Assembly (NCBI RefSeq): GCF_900101605.1
Contig: NZ_FMUR01000004.1
Location: forward strand, 62,001-126,000
Reading direction: 5' to 3'
Origin: Butyrivibrio hungatei
GTDB lineage: Bacteria; Bacillota; Clostridia; Lachnospirales; Lachnospiraceae
DNA length: 64,000 nt
In this document: in pieces, positions 8,634 through 17,004 of the stretch
How the letters are laid out: each line of letters opens with the position of its first letter
Position numbering within the stretch: position 1 is the first letter of the stretch
Notes under the pieces: generated by a model
Told to the model about the DNA's origin: nothing
What the model saw: only the letters and a program-made list of their open reading frames with translations
The model's database searches: none
Program-made: the position numbers and the translations under genes

Positions 8634-10556
8634 TTAAATATCAAGCTCAGCATCTGTTGCATGCTGATGTATAAATTCACGTCTGGGAGGTACGTCAACT
8701 CCCATCAAAAGCTCAGTCATCTGAGATGCCATCTTCGCATCCTCAATCTCGACCGCTTTCAAAAGTCTTCTCTCGGGATCGAGTGTGGTTTCCCAAAGCT
8801 GCTCGGGATCCATCTCACCAAGACCCTTATATCTTTGAAGTGTAAAGTTTCCTTTGTGAGTATTTCTGTATTTTACAAGCGCATTGTCGTCGTACAGATA
8901 CTCTTCTTTGCCCCTTGAAGGCATAGCCTTATAAAGCGGAGGCATAGCAATATAGACATGTCCCTGGTATATAAGCTCAGGCATAAATCTGTAGAAAAGA
9001 GTGAGCAAAAGAGTCGCAATATGCTCACCGTCTACATCGGCATCCGCCATGATGATGATCTTGTCATACCTTAGCTTGTTTATATCAAAGTCATTGCCGT
9101 ATCCTTCGGAAAATCCGCATCCGAAAGCATTTATCATTGTCTTTATCTCGGCATTTGCAAGAACCTTGTCGATACTTGCCTTCTCGACATTAAGAATCTT
9201 ACCTCTGATGGGAAGAATGGCCTGATAATTTCTGTCTCGTGCCATCTTCGCACTGCCGCCCGCGGAATCTCCCTCTACGATGAAGATCTCGCACTTGGAC
9301 GCATCCTTACTTATGCAGTTTGCAAGTTTTCCGTTGGAATCAAAGGAATACTTCTGCTTGGTAAGCATGTTTGTCTTGGCTTTTTCTTCAGTCTTCCTGA
9401 TTTTTGCCGCTTTTTCCGCACAACCTATGATAGCTTTAAGTGTCTCAAGATTTCTGTCAAAAAATCTTGTCATCTCATCGCCCGTGATCTTGGAAACAAC
9501 TTTTGCGGCATCCTGATTGTCGAGCTTAGTCTTTGTCTGACCTTCAAATCTGGGATCGGGATGTTTAATCGATACAACGGCGGTCATACCGTTTCTTACA
9601 TCTGTTCCCGTGAAGTTGACGTCTTTTTCTTTTAATATATTAAGCTCACGTGCGTACTGATTGATTATGTTGGTAAAAATAGTCTTAAATCCCGTAAGAT
9701 GCGTACCACCTTCGGCATTATAGATATTATTACAAAATCCCAGCACTTCCTCATGGAATTCGTTTACATACTGGAAAGCAACTTCAACTTCAACGCCTTC
9801 GCTCTCGCCTCTGAAAGAAATAACGTCATGAACAGCCTCTTTTGACTTATTCATATCGCGAATAAAGCCTGTTATACCGTCCGGCTCATGGAACTGCATA
9901 TATTCCTCGACACCGGGTCTTTTATCCTCAAATATTATTGTAAGTGAAGGATTAAGATAAGACGTTTCGTGAAGTCTTGATTTAATGTCATCTTCCTTGA
10001 ATCTTGTTTTTTCAAAGATAGTATCATCGGGAAGGAAATTGATCGTTGTTCCTGTTTCTTTGGTAGTTCCGATTGGCTCTAAGAGACCGTTCTTAAGCTC
10101 TGTTGTCGGAATACCTCTCTCGTAAGTATCCTGATAGATATATCCGTCCTTATAGACTTTGACGCTCATTCTTGTAGAGAGCGCATTAACAACCGATGAA
10201 CCTACACCGTGAAGTCCACCGCTTGTTTTATAAGAATTATTATCGAATTTACCACCGGCGTGGAGTGTTGTGAGAACGATTCGTTCAGCAGTAACTCCCT
10301 TTGCGTGCATACCGACGGGAATACCTCTTCCGTTATCGGAAACTGTCGCGGAGCCGTCCGCTTCCAAAGTGACCTTTATCAGAGTACAGAATCCGGCAAG
10401 GTGCTCATCCACCGCATTGTCCACGATCTCATACACAAGATGATTAAGGCCTCTCGTGGTTACGCTTCCGATGTACATTCCGGGACGTTTCCTTACTGCC
10501 TCAAGACCTTCCAGGACAGTAATACTCGAAGCATCATATGCATCGTGTGAAGCCAT
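8634..10556 (-). CDS. parE: DNA topoisomerase IV subunit B-like protein (ParE/GyrB family)
   Basis: A 640-residue ATPase subunit. The GHKL fold is marked by LEAVRKRPGMYIGS, EIVDNAVDEHLAG, SDNGRGIPV and TSGGLHGVGSSVVNALS. The TOPRIM domain has IVEGDSAGGSAK and MADADVDGEHIATLLLTLF, and the C-terminus RYKGLGEMDPEQLWETTLDP is standard. Together with the next gene (10 bases downstream) it forms an A2B2 enzyme that passes one DNA duplex through another using ATP. The ATG at 10556 gives a family-like start (SHDAYDASSITVLEGLEAVRKRPGMY). The upstream gap to degV (110 bases) contains the inverted repeat GCGAT...ATCGC at 10617-10632 and a weak TTTAAT/TAATAT promoter. Confidence 0.85.
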   Translation of the reverse strand: MASHDAYDASSITVLEGLEAVRKRPGMYIGSVTTRGLNHLVYEIVDNAVDEHLAGFCTLIKVTLEADGSATVSDNGRGIPVGMHAKGVTAERIVLTTLHAGGKFDNNSYKTSGGLHGVGSSVVNALSTRMSVKVYKDGYIYQDTYERGIPTTELKNGLLEPIGTTKETGTTINFLPDDTIFEKTRFKEDDIKSRLHETSYLNPSLTIIFEDKRPGVEEYMQFHEPDGITGFIRDMNKSKEAVHDVISFRGESEGVEVEVAFQYVNEFHEEVLGFCNNIYNAEGGTHLTGFKTIFTNIINQYARELNILKEKDVNFTGTDVRNGMTAVVSIKHPDPRFEGQTKTKLDNQDAAKVVSKITGDEMTRFFDRNLETLKAIIGCAEKAAKIRKTEEKAKTNMLTKQKYSFDSNGKLANCISKDASKCEIFIVEGDSAGGSAKMARDRNYQAILPIRGKILNVEKASIDKVLANAEIKTMINAFGCGFSEGYGNDFDINKLRYDKIIIMADADVDGEHIATLLLTLFYRFMPELIYQGHVYIAMPPLYKAMPSRGKEEYLYDDNALVKYRNTHKGNFTLQRYKGLGEMDPEQLWETTLDPERRLLKAVEIEDAKMASQMTELLMGVDVPPRREFIHQHATDAELDI

Positions 10557-10667
10557 ATAATTTAAACCCCTTTTCAAAACTTTTTTCTTTTCATAAATAT
10601 TATTCTGCATGATGAAGCGATTAAAGCATCGCTATCAATATCGTTTGATCCAATTCTTTTAATCCAA

Positions 10668-11537
10668 TCAAAAATGCAGCTTCTTTGTTACCGTTACAGC
10701 AAGTGCACCGGGACCGATGTGGCATGCAACGGAAAGTGACAGCGGATCCATGTGAATATCCATGCCTGGGAACTCTTTTTCAAGCTCTTTTTTCCATTCG
10801 TTTGCGGCATCAATATCCTTGGTATAAGCAACAGCTATCCAGTAATCTTTTGCCTCTTCTCCGCCAAAGCGAGTTTCTATATCATTCTTTATAGCATTTA
10901 TCATTATGCTCTTGCCCTGATTGCTGGTTCTTGCTTTGGCAAAAGCATCAAGTTTCTCGCCCTGAATCTGAAGGACGGGTTTCAGTCTTAACAGTGTTCC
11001 GAGCGCAGCGGCAGCAGGTGTGATCCTTCCGCCTTTTTTGAGGTAATATAGCGTATCAAGCATGATATATATACTTGATTCAAATTTTGTTTCCATTAAC
11101 TTCTGCACGATTTCTTCTGCAGAGTAGCCTTTTTCTGCCATATCTCTTGCATCGATCGCAGATTGTCTCTGAGTTACGGAGATTCTCTGGTTATCAACCA
11201 CAAAAACCTTGCCCTCATACTCTTCCTGAGCAAACATATAAGCGCTCTGGCAAGAGCCTGAAAGTCCGGAACTCATGGGAATATAGATAATACTGTCGTG
11301 GTCTTTCAAAAGCTCATCCCAGATCTTCATAAGAGAATCGGGAGTGGGCTGACTTGTAGAAACATTCGCATTATCACCGAGCTTTTGATAGAACTGCTCC
11401 TGAGTAAGATTTATATCTTCAAAAAACTCTTCTTCATCGATCATAAAAGGCATAGGAACTACGAAAATTCCGAGCTCTTTGGACTGTGCCTGTGTTATTC
11501 CACTGTTACTGTCTGTTAAAATCGCTATTTTGGCCAT
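10668..11537 (-). CDS. DegV family fatty-acid-binding protein
   Basis: A 289-residue DegV protein. The N-terminal KIAILTDSNSGI, the TSQPTPDS loop (its Ser/Thr contacts the lipid carboxylate), IIYIPMSSGLSGSCQSA and LYYLKKGGRI are diagnostic. The C-terminus ends with GPGALAVTVTKK. DegV (FakB-type) proteins carry a fatty acid in an internal tunnel and present it to the kinase FakA. A fakA gene lies 2 kb upstream (13781-15664), separated only by recG, so this protein is a plausible FakB partner; that link is inferred from neighbourhood. Its ribosome binding site is unusual and is listed separately. Confidence 0.88.
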   Translation of the reverse strand: MAKIAILTDSNSGITQAQSKELGIFVVPMPFMIDEEEFFEDINLTQEQFYQKLGDNANVSTSQPTPDSLMKIWDELLKDHDSIIYIPMSSGLSGSCQSAYMFAQEEYEGKVFVVDNQRISVTQRQSAIDARDMAEKGYSAEEIVQKLMETKFESSIYIMLDTLYYLKKGGRITPAAAALGTLLRLKPVLQIQGEKLDAFAKARTSNQGKSIMINAIKNDIETRFGGEEAKDYWIAVAYTKDIDAANEWKKELEKEFPGMDIHMDPLSLSVACHIGPGALAVTVTKKLHF

Positions 11538-11547
11538 AAAATATTTT

Positions 11548-11566
11548 CGGCTATAGCCGTCCTCCT
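11548..11566 (-). promoter_or_regulatory. Distant SD and 12-bp palindrome ahead of degV
   Basis: A perfect AGGAGG (11561-11566 on the minus strand) is 23 bases from the degV ATG, much farther than the usual 5-10. The perfect palindrome CGGCTATAGCCG (11548-11559) fills the space between them. If it folds (four G/C pairs around TATA) it would shorten the distance to roughly 11; otherwise it may be an operator. No closer SD-like sequence or alternative in-frame start is visible. Confidence 0.4.
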
Positions 11567-11632
11567 ATTTTTAACCTTCTTAAATAAAGAAAATACCGAT
11601 TTAATCAGCATTTCCCTAAAATAATATTACGT

Positions 11633-13702
11633 TCATAAAGTAGTAAAGTCAACAAAATTTGCCGATTTAGTATTTAACGTACTTCTAAGTACATTATATT
11701 GTGTATCGCTTAATTCCGGATCTTCTGAAAGAATCCTGTCGGCATCCACCGAAGCCTCTTTTAGGAGGTCGCTGTCGTGATAAATATCACCGATACGGAA
11801 ATTAAGTTCTCCGCTCTGTCTGAGACCGAACAGCTCGCCCGGACCTCTTTGCTTTAAATCTTCCTCCGCAATTTTGAATCCGTCATTTGACTTATTCATT
11901 ATATCTAGGCGCTTCTTTGCATCATCAGACTTTGATGTATTCAAAAAGATGCAGTAAGACTGCGCATTTCCTCTTCCGACACGCCCTCTTAACTGATGAA
12001 GCTGCGAAAGGCCGAATCTCTCGGCATTTTCTATCATCATGACCGTAGCATTGGGCACGTTTATACCAACTTCGATAACGGTAGTCGAAACAAGAACATC
12101 AATATCTTTTCTTGCAAACGCCTCCATTATCTCATCCTTCATAGAAGGCTTCATCTTTCCGTGAAGCATCGCAACAGAGATGTCGGAAGGAAATACAGAT
12201 TTTAATTTGTCTGTATAATCTGTTACATTTTCAACGCCGTCAAGTTCGCCCTCTTCGACCATCGGGCAGATAATATACGCCTGATGACCCTCTTTTACCT
12301 GATCGCATATGAATTTATAAGCGGTATTTCTGTAATCGGTTCCTACAACGCAGTTTTTTATCGGAATACGTCCGCCGGGGAGCTCATCAATTATCGAAAT
12401 ATGAAGATCGCCGTACAGGATAATTGCAAGTGTTCTCGGAATCGGTGTTGCACTCATCGCAAGAACATGAACATTTTCACCTTTTCCGGCAAGAGCTTCT
12501 CTTTGACGAACGCCGAATCTATGCTGTTCATCCGTTACGACAAGCGCCAGGTTCTTGTACTCGACTTTTTCTTGAATAAGGGCATTTGTTCCGATGATGC
12601 AGTTGACTTCGCCCTCTTTTATCATTCTCTGGGCTTCTCTCTTATCTTTTGCAGAAAGAGCTCCCGTCAAAAGAACCGGTTTAAGGCTCGTAAGTCCGTA
12701 TTTGTCTATCATCTCCTTAAAGCCTTCAAAGTGCTGCGCGGCAAGAACTTCCGTAGGAGCCATAATTGCTCCCTGATAGCCGTTTGCGGCAGCAGTTAAA
12801 AGAGCCAGAAAAGCAACCACGGTCTTTCCGGAACCCACATCTCCCTGAATAAGCCTATTCATGACATATCTGCCGGAGATATCGCTTAAAATATCATTGT
12901 ATGAATTTAACTGCGCATTTGTAAGTTTATACGGAAGTTTTTCAAGAAAGCGCTTAGCTTCCGCAACTTCCATCATTGGAAAAGTATTTTTGTTTTCTTC
13001 CTGAATTTTTTTCAAGAGACGAAGCTTTAATATAAAAAGGAAAAACTCATTATACGCAAGCCTTCTCCTTGCCTGCTCGAGAATCGCGGAATTCTTCGGA
13101 AAATGTATGTTATATATCGCATCAAAATAGCTCATAAGCCCAAGTCTTTTTATAATATCTTCGGGCACAAATTCATCAAATCTTCCTGCGTTTTTAAAGG
13201 CATTTTGAACCGCCTTTGTGACTGTATTATTGCTAAGACTCTTTACAAGCGGGTATCTTGGCATCAATTTGCCACATAAAGTGTCATATTCACTTGGTTT
13301 GTACATTTTGGGCTGATCAAAGGTAAAAAAATTTCCTTTTTTCCTGACAACGCCTCTAAAAACATGGGTTGTACCGGATTTTAAAGAGCTTGCAAGATAA
13401 GGCGCATTAAAGTATGTCATCTTAATTTTTCCGGTGTAATCTACGGCTTCAAAAGATATTATGGAAAGATTTCTGACTCTTCTTTTCATAATGCTTCCGA
13501 CAATCGTAAGTGTAGCAGCGCAGACTTCACCTTCAACAAGTTCAGACGCATGAACGGGAGCTTTGAATTCATCATATGTTCTCGGAAAGTAATATATAAG
13601 ATCTCTACAGGTATATACACCGCATTTATTAAAGAGCTTACCCGTCTTTTCACCGATACCTTTTAAATTTATAACTGATTCCGAAAGTTCTCTTTCGCCC
13701 AT
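11633..13702 (-). CDS. recG: ATP-dependent DNA helicase RecG
   Basis: A 689-residue branch-migrating helicase for stalled forks and Holliday junctions. The N-terminal wedge domain includes LKGIGEKTGKLFNKCGVYT and the OB-fold. The superfamily II motor follows: NRLIQGDVGSGKTVVAFLAL (Walker A), the DEQHRFGVRQREAL box (DEQH variant of DExH, as in RecG), MSATPIPRTLA, VIEVGINVPNATVM and QLRGRVGRG. The TRG-like C-terminus (DDAKKRLDIMNKSNDGFKIAEEDLKQRGPGE) is complete. The ATG at 13702 has GAGGAA upstream; the longer frame to 13777 would run through the fakA terminator hairpin. The asp23-fakA-recG order is conserved in Firmicutes. Confidence 0.95.
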   Translation of the reverse strand: MGERELSESVINLKGIGEKTGKLFNKCGVYTCRDLIYYFPRTYDEFKAPVHASELVEGEVCAATLTIVGSIMKRRVRNLSIISFEAVDYTGKIKMTYFNAPYLASSLKSGTTHVFRGVVRKKGNFFTFDQPKMYKPSEYDTLCGKLMPRYPLVKSLSNNTVTKAVQNAFKNAGRFDEFVPEDIIKRLGLMSYFDAIYNIHFPKNSAILEQARRRLAYNEFFLFILKLRLLKKIQEENKNTFPMMEVAEAKRFLEKLPYKLTNAQLNSYNDILSDISGRYVMNRLIQGDVGSGKTVVAFLALLTAAANGYQGAIMAPTEVLAAQHFEGFKEMIDKYGLTSLKPVLLTGALSAKDKREAQRMIKEGEVNCIIGTNALIQEKVEYKNLALVVTDEQHRFGVRQREALAGKGENVHVLAMSATPIPRTLAIILYGDLHISIIDELPGGRIPIKNCVVGTDYRNTAYKFICDQVKEGHQAYIICPMVEEGELDGVENVTDYTDKLKSVFPSDISVAMLHGKMKPSMKDEIMEAFARKDIDVLVSTTVIEVGINVPNATVMMIENAERFGLSQLHQLRGRVGRGNAQSYCIFLNTSKSDDAKKRLDIMNKSNDGFKIAEEDLKQRGPGELFGLRQSGELNFRIGDIYHDSDLLKEASVDADRILSEDPELSDTQYNVLRSTLNTKSANFVDFTTL

Positions 13703-13740
13703 ATATTCCTCATTTTTTATAATTAAATTGCCATGAAATT

Positions 13741-13766
13741 GAAAAGCCGGGCTAAACTGCCCGGCC
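13741..13766 (-). terminator. Strong G/C hairpin after fakA
   Basis: Minus strand GCCGGGC - AGTTTA - GCCCGGC followed by TTTTC, in the 78 bases between fakA and recG. The stem is strong but the T-run is only four, so it may act as a partial terminator that lowers recG expression relative to fakA. Confidence 0.6.
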
Positions 13767-13780
13767 GGTATATACAATAA

Positions 13781-15664
13781 TTACTCTGCTGAAATAACGT
13801 AGTAATAAATTGGCTGTCCGCCATTTTGAAGCTCAACGTCACATTGAGGATATTTATCTGAAATCCTCTTTTTGAGGTCCTCTGCATCGCTCTCTTTAAC
13901 ATCATCACCGTAGTATATGCTGATAAGTTCAAGATCGTCATTCATCATCTTGTTGAGCATATCAAATGTTACATCAGACATATCAACGCCTACGGAAAGA
14001 ATACCCGAGTCGCCGATTCCCATGAAATCACCTTGTCTGATCTGAACATCATCAATAACTGTGTCTCTGACAGCATAAGTAACTTCACCTGTCTTAACTG
14101 TTGTTATCGCTTCAGTCATTGCCGCAACATTGTCCTCGACAGGGATATCGGGAACATAGTTGATGATCGCGGTAACACCCTGAGGAACAGTCTTGGAAGG
14201 AACAACGATTATCTTCTTGTCGCTGTCATCATCTTCAGACATAATGGCTGCCTGATTTGCAGCAAGTATAATATTCTTGTTGTTTGGAAGGACGATAACA
14301 GTATCTGCATTAACCTTCTCAACCGCATCAAGAATATCTGCGGTACTGGGGTTCATTGTCTGTCCGCCTTCAATTACGTAGTCAACACCAAGACCTCTGA
14401 ATATCTCTGCAAGACCTGCGCCCGCACAAACGGTAACAAATCCCACATCCTTACGGGGCATCTTGGGTTCTTCTGCTACGGGAGCAGGCTCCTGAGCTTT
14501 TGTCTCTTCTTTTACTTCAGGCTCAGCATTTGACTGTGCCGAAGTATCGGCTTTGGGAGCATTATCACTCTTAGCTTCGGAAACAGCTGAAGAATCAACC
14601 TTTCCTGCAAGAGGAATATTCTTGTCATCAGGCTCATATGTAGGAGTGAGCTCTGCAGCTCCGTTAATCTCTGTCTCTATCTCTGCCCATGAACCGTCTT
14701 TGTTTTCATGGAAGAGCTTTTCTCTGTGTTCCATTCTCATGTTGTCGATTTTCATGTTGGAAAGCTGACCGTACATGAGCGCTCTCTGTATCGCAAGTCC
14801 CGGATCGTTTGAATGAACGTGAACCTTACAAATCTCATCATCCGCAACAAGAACGATACTGTCACCTATAGACTCAAGGAATCCCTTGAAATCGATCTCC
14901 TGTTTAATATTGAGAGGCTTGTTCAAAAGAACTATAAACTCGGTACAATATCCGAATTTAATATCAACCTCTTCCTGTGCAGACTCTTTTGCTCTTGCTC
15001 CGGGAGTAACCTGTTCCTCACTGATGGAAAGATCGATCTCTTTTCCGAGGAATCCGTCAAATGCTCCCTTAAGTACCTGAACAAGACCCTGTCCTCCTGA
15101 ATCCACAACACCTGCCTGCTTAAGAACAGGAAGCATATCGGGAGTCTTTGCAAGAACTTCGTCCGCATATTTGATAACTTCATCGCAGAAATAAGCGATA
15201 TCCGTTGTGCCTTCTACTGCAAGTTCGTGTGCCTTCTCTCCTGCACCCTTGGCAACTGTAAGGATTGTTCCTTCCTTAGGCTTCATAACTGCCTTATAAG
15301 CAGTCTCTACAGCCTTGTCAAATGCCTCTGCAAGTATTGCCACATCAACTTCATCATGCTGTTTAACAACTTTGGTAAATCCTCTTAAAAGCTGAGAAAG
15401 AATAACTCCGGAATTACCTCTTGCTCCTCTGAGTGAGCCTGAAGAAATGGCTTTACAAATTGCTTCCATGGAAGCATTGTCACCTAAATTTGAAACCTCT
15501 TTGGCAGCCGACATGATAGTCATTGTCATGTTAGTGCCGGTATCACCGTCCGGAACGGGGAACACATTGAGTTCATTTATCCATTCTTTTTTCGCTTCCA
15601 GATTCTTGGCGCCGCTTAAAAACATCTTAGCCAGCATTTTAGCGTCAATTATATTATTACTCAA
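13781..15664 (-). CDS. fakA: Fatty acid kinase FakA-like protein (DAK2 domain fusion, YloV)
   Basis: A 627-residue protein. The N-terminal DAK2/DhaL kinase domain (residues ~8-200) has the Mg/ATP site VFPVPDGDTGTNMTMTI, GSLRGARGNSGVILSQLLRGF and VDSGGQGLVQVLKG. The middle domain includes FGYCTEFIVLL and a VHVHSNDPG loop. The C-terminal DegV-like domain includes VGFVTVCAGAGLAEIFRGLG, NNKNIILAANQAA and SIYYGDDV. FakA phosphorylates fatty acids held by DegV/FakB proteins for phospholipid synthesis. Between the middle and C-terminal parts there is an Ala/Glu/Pro/Lys-rich insert of ~65 residues (around 335-400), making it longer than the usual ~550. The start codon is TTG with AGGAGGA eight bases upstream. 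Confidence 0.88.
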   Translation of the reverse strand: MSNNIIDAKMLAKMFLSGAKNLEAKKEWINELNVFPVPDGDTGTNMTMTIMSAAKEVSNLGDNASMEAICKAISSGSLRGARGNSGVILSQLLRGFTKVVKQHDEVDVAILAEAFDKAVETAYKAVMKPKEGTILTVAKGAGEKAHELAVEGTTDIAYFCDEVIKYADEVLAKTPDMLPVLKQAGVVDSGGQGLVQVLKGAFDGFLGKEIDLSISEEQVTPGARAKESAQEEVDIKFGYCTEFIVLLNKPLNIKQEIDFKGFLESIGDSIVLVADDEICKVHVHSNDPGLAIQRALMYGQLSNMKIDNMRMEHREKLFHENKDGSWAEIETEINGAAELTPTYEPDDKNIPLAGKVDSSAVSEAKSDNAPKADTSAQSNAEPEVKEETKAQEPAPVAEEPKMPRKDVGFVTVCAGAGLAEIFRGLGVDYVIEGGQTMNPSTADILDAVEKVNADTVIVLPNNKNIILAANQAAIMSEDDDSDKKIIVVPSKTVPQGVTAIINYVPDIPVEDNVAAMTEAITTVKTGEVTYAVRDTVIDDVQIRQGDFMGIGDSGILSVGVDMSDVTFDMLNKMMNDDLELISIYYGDDVKESDAEDLKKRISDKYPQCDVELQNGGQPIYYYVISAE

Positions 15665-15697
15665 AACAAAATTCCTCCTAGAACTTGATAGCTTGGC

Positions 15698-16060
15698 TTA
15701 ATCAATTACGCGAACACCTTCAATATAGATGTTGATCTTCTCGATTTCAAGCCCGGTAAATTCTTCAACCTTGTATTTAACATTGTCGATCAAATTATCC
15801 GAAACAGCTGAAATGCTAACTCCATAAGCAACAATTACGTGGAAGTCAAGTATCAGTTTGTTATTTGCATCAAGAGAAACATTGATTCCTCTTGTCATTG
15901 AATCAATCTTAAGAAGACTCACAAGTCCGTCCTTAACATTAACGTTTGCCATCCCCACTATACCGAAGCACTCCATTGCTACAGCTCCTGCGTACTGAGC
16001 GATAACTTCGTTGTCAATAGATATACTACCCATGTGAGTATTCATAGAAGAAGCCTTCAT
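15698..16060 (-). CDS. Asp23/Gls24 family protein (YloU-like)
   Basis: A 120-residue Asp23-domain protein: ISIDNEVIAQYAGAVAMECFGIVGMANVNVKDGLVSLL, LDFHVIVAYGVSISAVSDNLI and the C-terminal EKINIYIEGVRV. Members associate with the inner face of the membrane or envelope and are induced by envelope stress in some Firmicutes; the molecular role is unclear. It heads the fakA-recG transcript, has AAGGAGG before the ATG, and sits divergent to rpmB, exactly as yloU/yloV/rpmB do in Bacillus subtilis. Confidence 0.88.
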   Translation of the reverse strand: MKASSMNTHMGSISIDNEVIAQYAGAVAMECFGIVGMANVNVKDGLVSLLKIDSMTRGINVSLDANNKLILDFHVIVAYGVSISAVSDNLIDNVKYKVEEFTGLEIEKINIYIEGVRVID

Positions 16061-16117
16061 ATATATCCTCCTTAATACTCGGAACTCCTATGAAGCTCCG
16101 TTTTAGCATACACATGT

Positions 16118-16146
16118 ATTATAATAGCAATTTATCGAAAAATAAA
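16118..16146 (-). promoter_or_regulatory. Promoter of the asp23-fakA-recG transcript
   Basis: Minus-strand -10 TATAAT (16118-16123) with a weak -35 TTTATT (16141-16146) at 17 bases. It lies in the 221-base divergent gap with rpmB and would give a leader of about 50 nt. Confidence 0.55.
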
Positions 16147-16186
16147 CCATATAATTTTTAGCAACATATTTTTTCGTATATTTTGC

Positions 16187-16215
16187 TTGCAATTCTGTTT
16201 TTCTTCTGCTAATAT
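16187..16215 (+). promoter_or_regulatory. Promoter of rpmB
   Basis: Plus-strand -35 TTGCAA (16187-16192) and -10 TAATAT (16210-16215) with 17-base spacing. The leader to the rpmB ATG would be about 60 nt and ends with the SD AAGGAGGTG. Confidence 0.65.
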
Positions 16216-16281
16216 ATCAATGTTGCGGATGTATGCAATAATATGCTATTGAACGAACATGGCTTATAAGGAGGTGTCAAA

Positions 16282-16467
16282 ATGGCTAAATGTGATATTT
16301 GTGGCAAAGGCGTTCATTTCGGTAACAATGTAAGCCATTCTCATAGAAGATCTAACAGAGTTTGGAATTCAAATGTTCACCGCGTTGCTGTTAAAGTTAA
16401 CGGCGGCACAAAGAGAATCCACGTTTGCGCTAGCTGCCTTAGATCAAATAAGGTTGAAAGAGCTTAA
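16282..16467 (+). CDS. rpmB: 50S ribosomal protein L28
   Basis: The 61-residue protein MAKCDICGKG... is L28. It is the zinc-binding form: Cys4, Cys7, Cys49 and Cys52 make two CxxC pairs, and the core HSHRRSNRVWNSN / VAVKVNGGTKRIHVCASCLRS is typical. A perfect AAGGAGGTG lies before the ATG. It is one of two plus-strand genes in the window, transcribed as a single gene from its own promoter to a clear terminator. Confidence 0.97.
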   Translation: MAKCDICGKGVHFGNNVSHSHRRSNRVWNSNVHRVAVKVNGGTKRIHVCASCLRSNKVERA

Positions 16468-16487
16468 TCGAATTTGAAACCAAAAGT

Positions 16488-16520
16488 AAGAAGCGAGGTT
16501 TTTACCCCGCTTCTTTTTTT
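16488..16520 (+). terminator. Terminator of rpmB
   Basis: AAGAAGCGAGGT pairs with ACCCCGCTTCTT (one mismatch) around a short T-rich loop and is followed by a run of T up to 16520. Confidence 0.85.
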
Positions 16521-16531
16521 GCACTTCAAAT

Positions 16532-16559
16532 GAAAAAGGCAGGAAATTTTCCCGCCTGT
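16532..16559 (-). terminator. Terminator of the minus-strand sigma-like gene group
   Basis: On the minus strand AGGCGGG and CCTGCCT (one mismatch) close around an A/T loop and are followed by TTTTTC. It ends the transcript coming from 18654 and faces the rpmB terminator directly. Confidence 0.65.
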
Positions 16560-16587
16560 TGTAAATCAAATATTTCGTCAAACAATA

Positions 16588-17004
16588 TTATATGCTGAAA
16601 CCAAAAAGAGCCAGCTTTGATATGATAAGCTCCCTTACGATCATTCCCATCTGCTCTTTTTCTTCAGGAGTGATCTTCACAAGGCTCTCTATCGTATAGA
16701 CCTTTTCTTTATAGCCTTTCTCGGGTTTCTTCATATCTTTGTACTGAGAAACTCTTATTCTGCTTCGAAGTTGCTTGTAGACTCTGTAGTCGTAAGTCTC
16801 CTTTGTCATATAGTAAAAGTGACTTTCAAGAGTGACATCCATATCAACATCTTCTTTTATATATTTCATAATGATAGTCTTGAATTTAAACGGAACCATC
16901 TCATTCTTAAGAAGCTCGTCGTAGCTGTATCTTGCGCCGAAATAGTTTCGCTCAAGATCCTGCATGCAGTATTTAAAATCATCATCGTTTACAATGTTAT
17001 TCAT
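16588..17004 (-). CDS. Conserved hypothetical protein, last gene of the sigma-like operon
   Basis: A 138-residue soluble protein that I do not recognise. It is rich in Lys, Tyr, Met and Glu (EDVDMDVTLESHFYYMTKETYDYR), and its middle is strongly basic (RSRIRVSQYKDMKKPEKGYKEK). It ends with an amphipathic/hydrophobic helix (MIVRELIISKLALFGFSI). There are no Cys pairs, signal peptide or nucleotide motifs. Its ATG overlaps the stop of the sigma-like gene by 4 bases (17001-17004), so the two are very likely translationally coupled and may work together. Confidence 0.6.
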   Translation of the reverse strand: MNNIVNDDDFKYCMQDLERNYFGARYSYDELLKNEMVPFKFKTIIMKYIKEDVDMDVTLESHFYYMTKETYDYRVYKQLRSRIRVSQYKDMKKPEKGYKEKVYTIESLVKITPEEKEQMGMIVRELIISKLALFGFSI

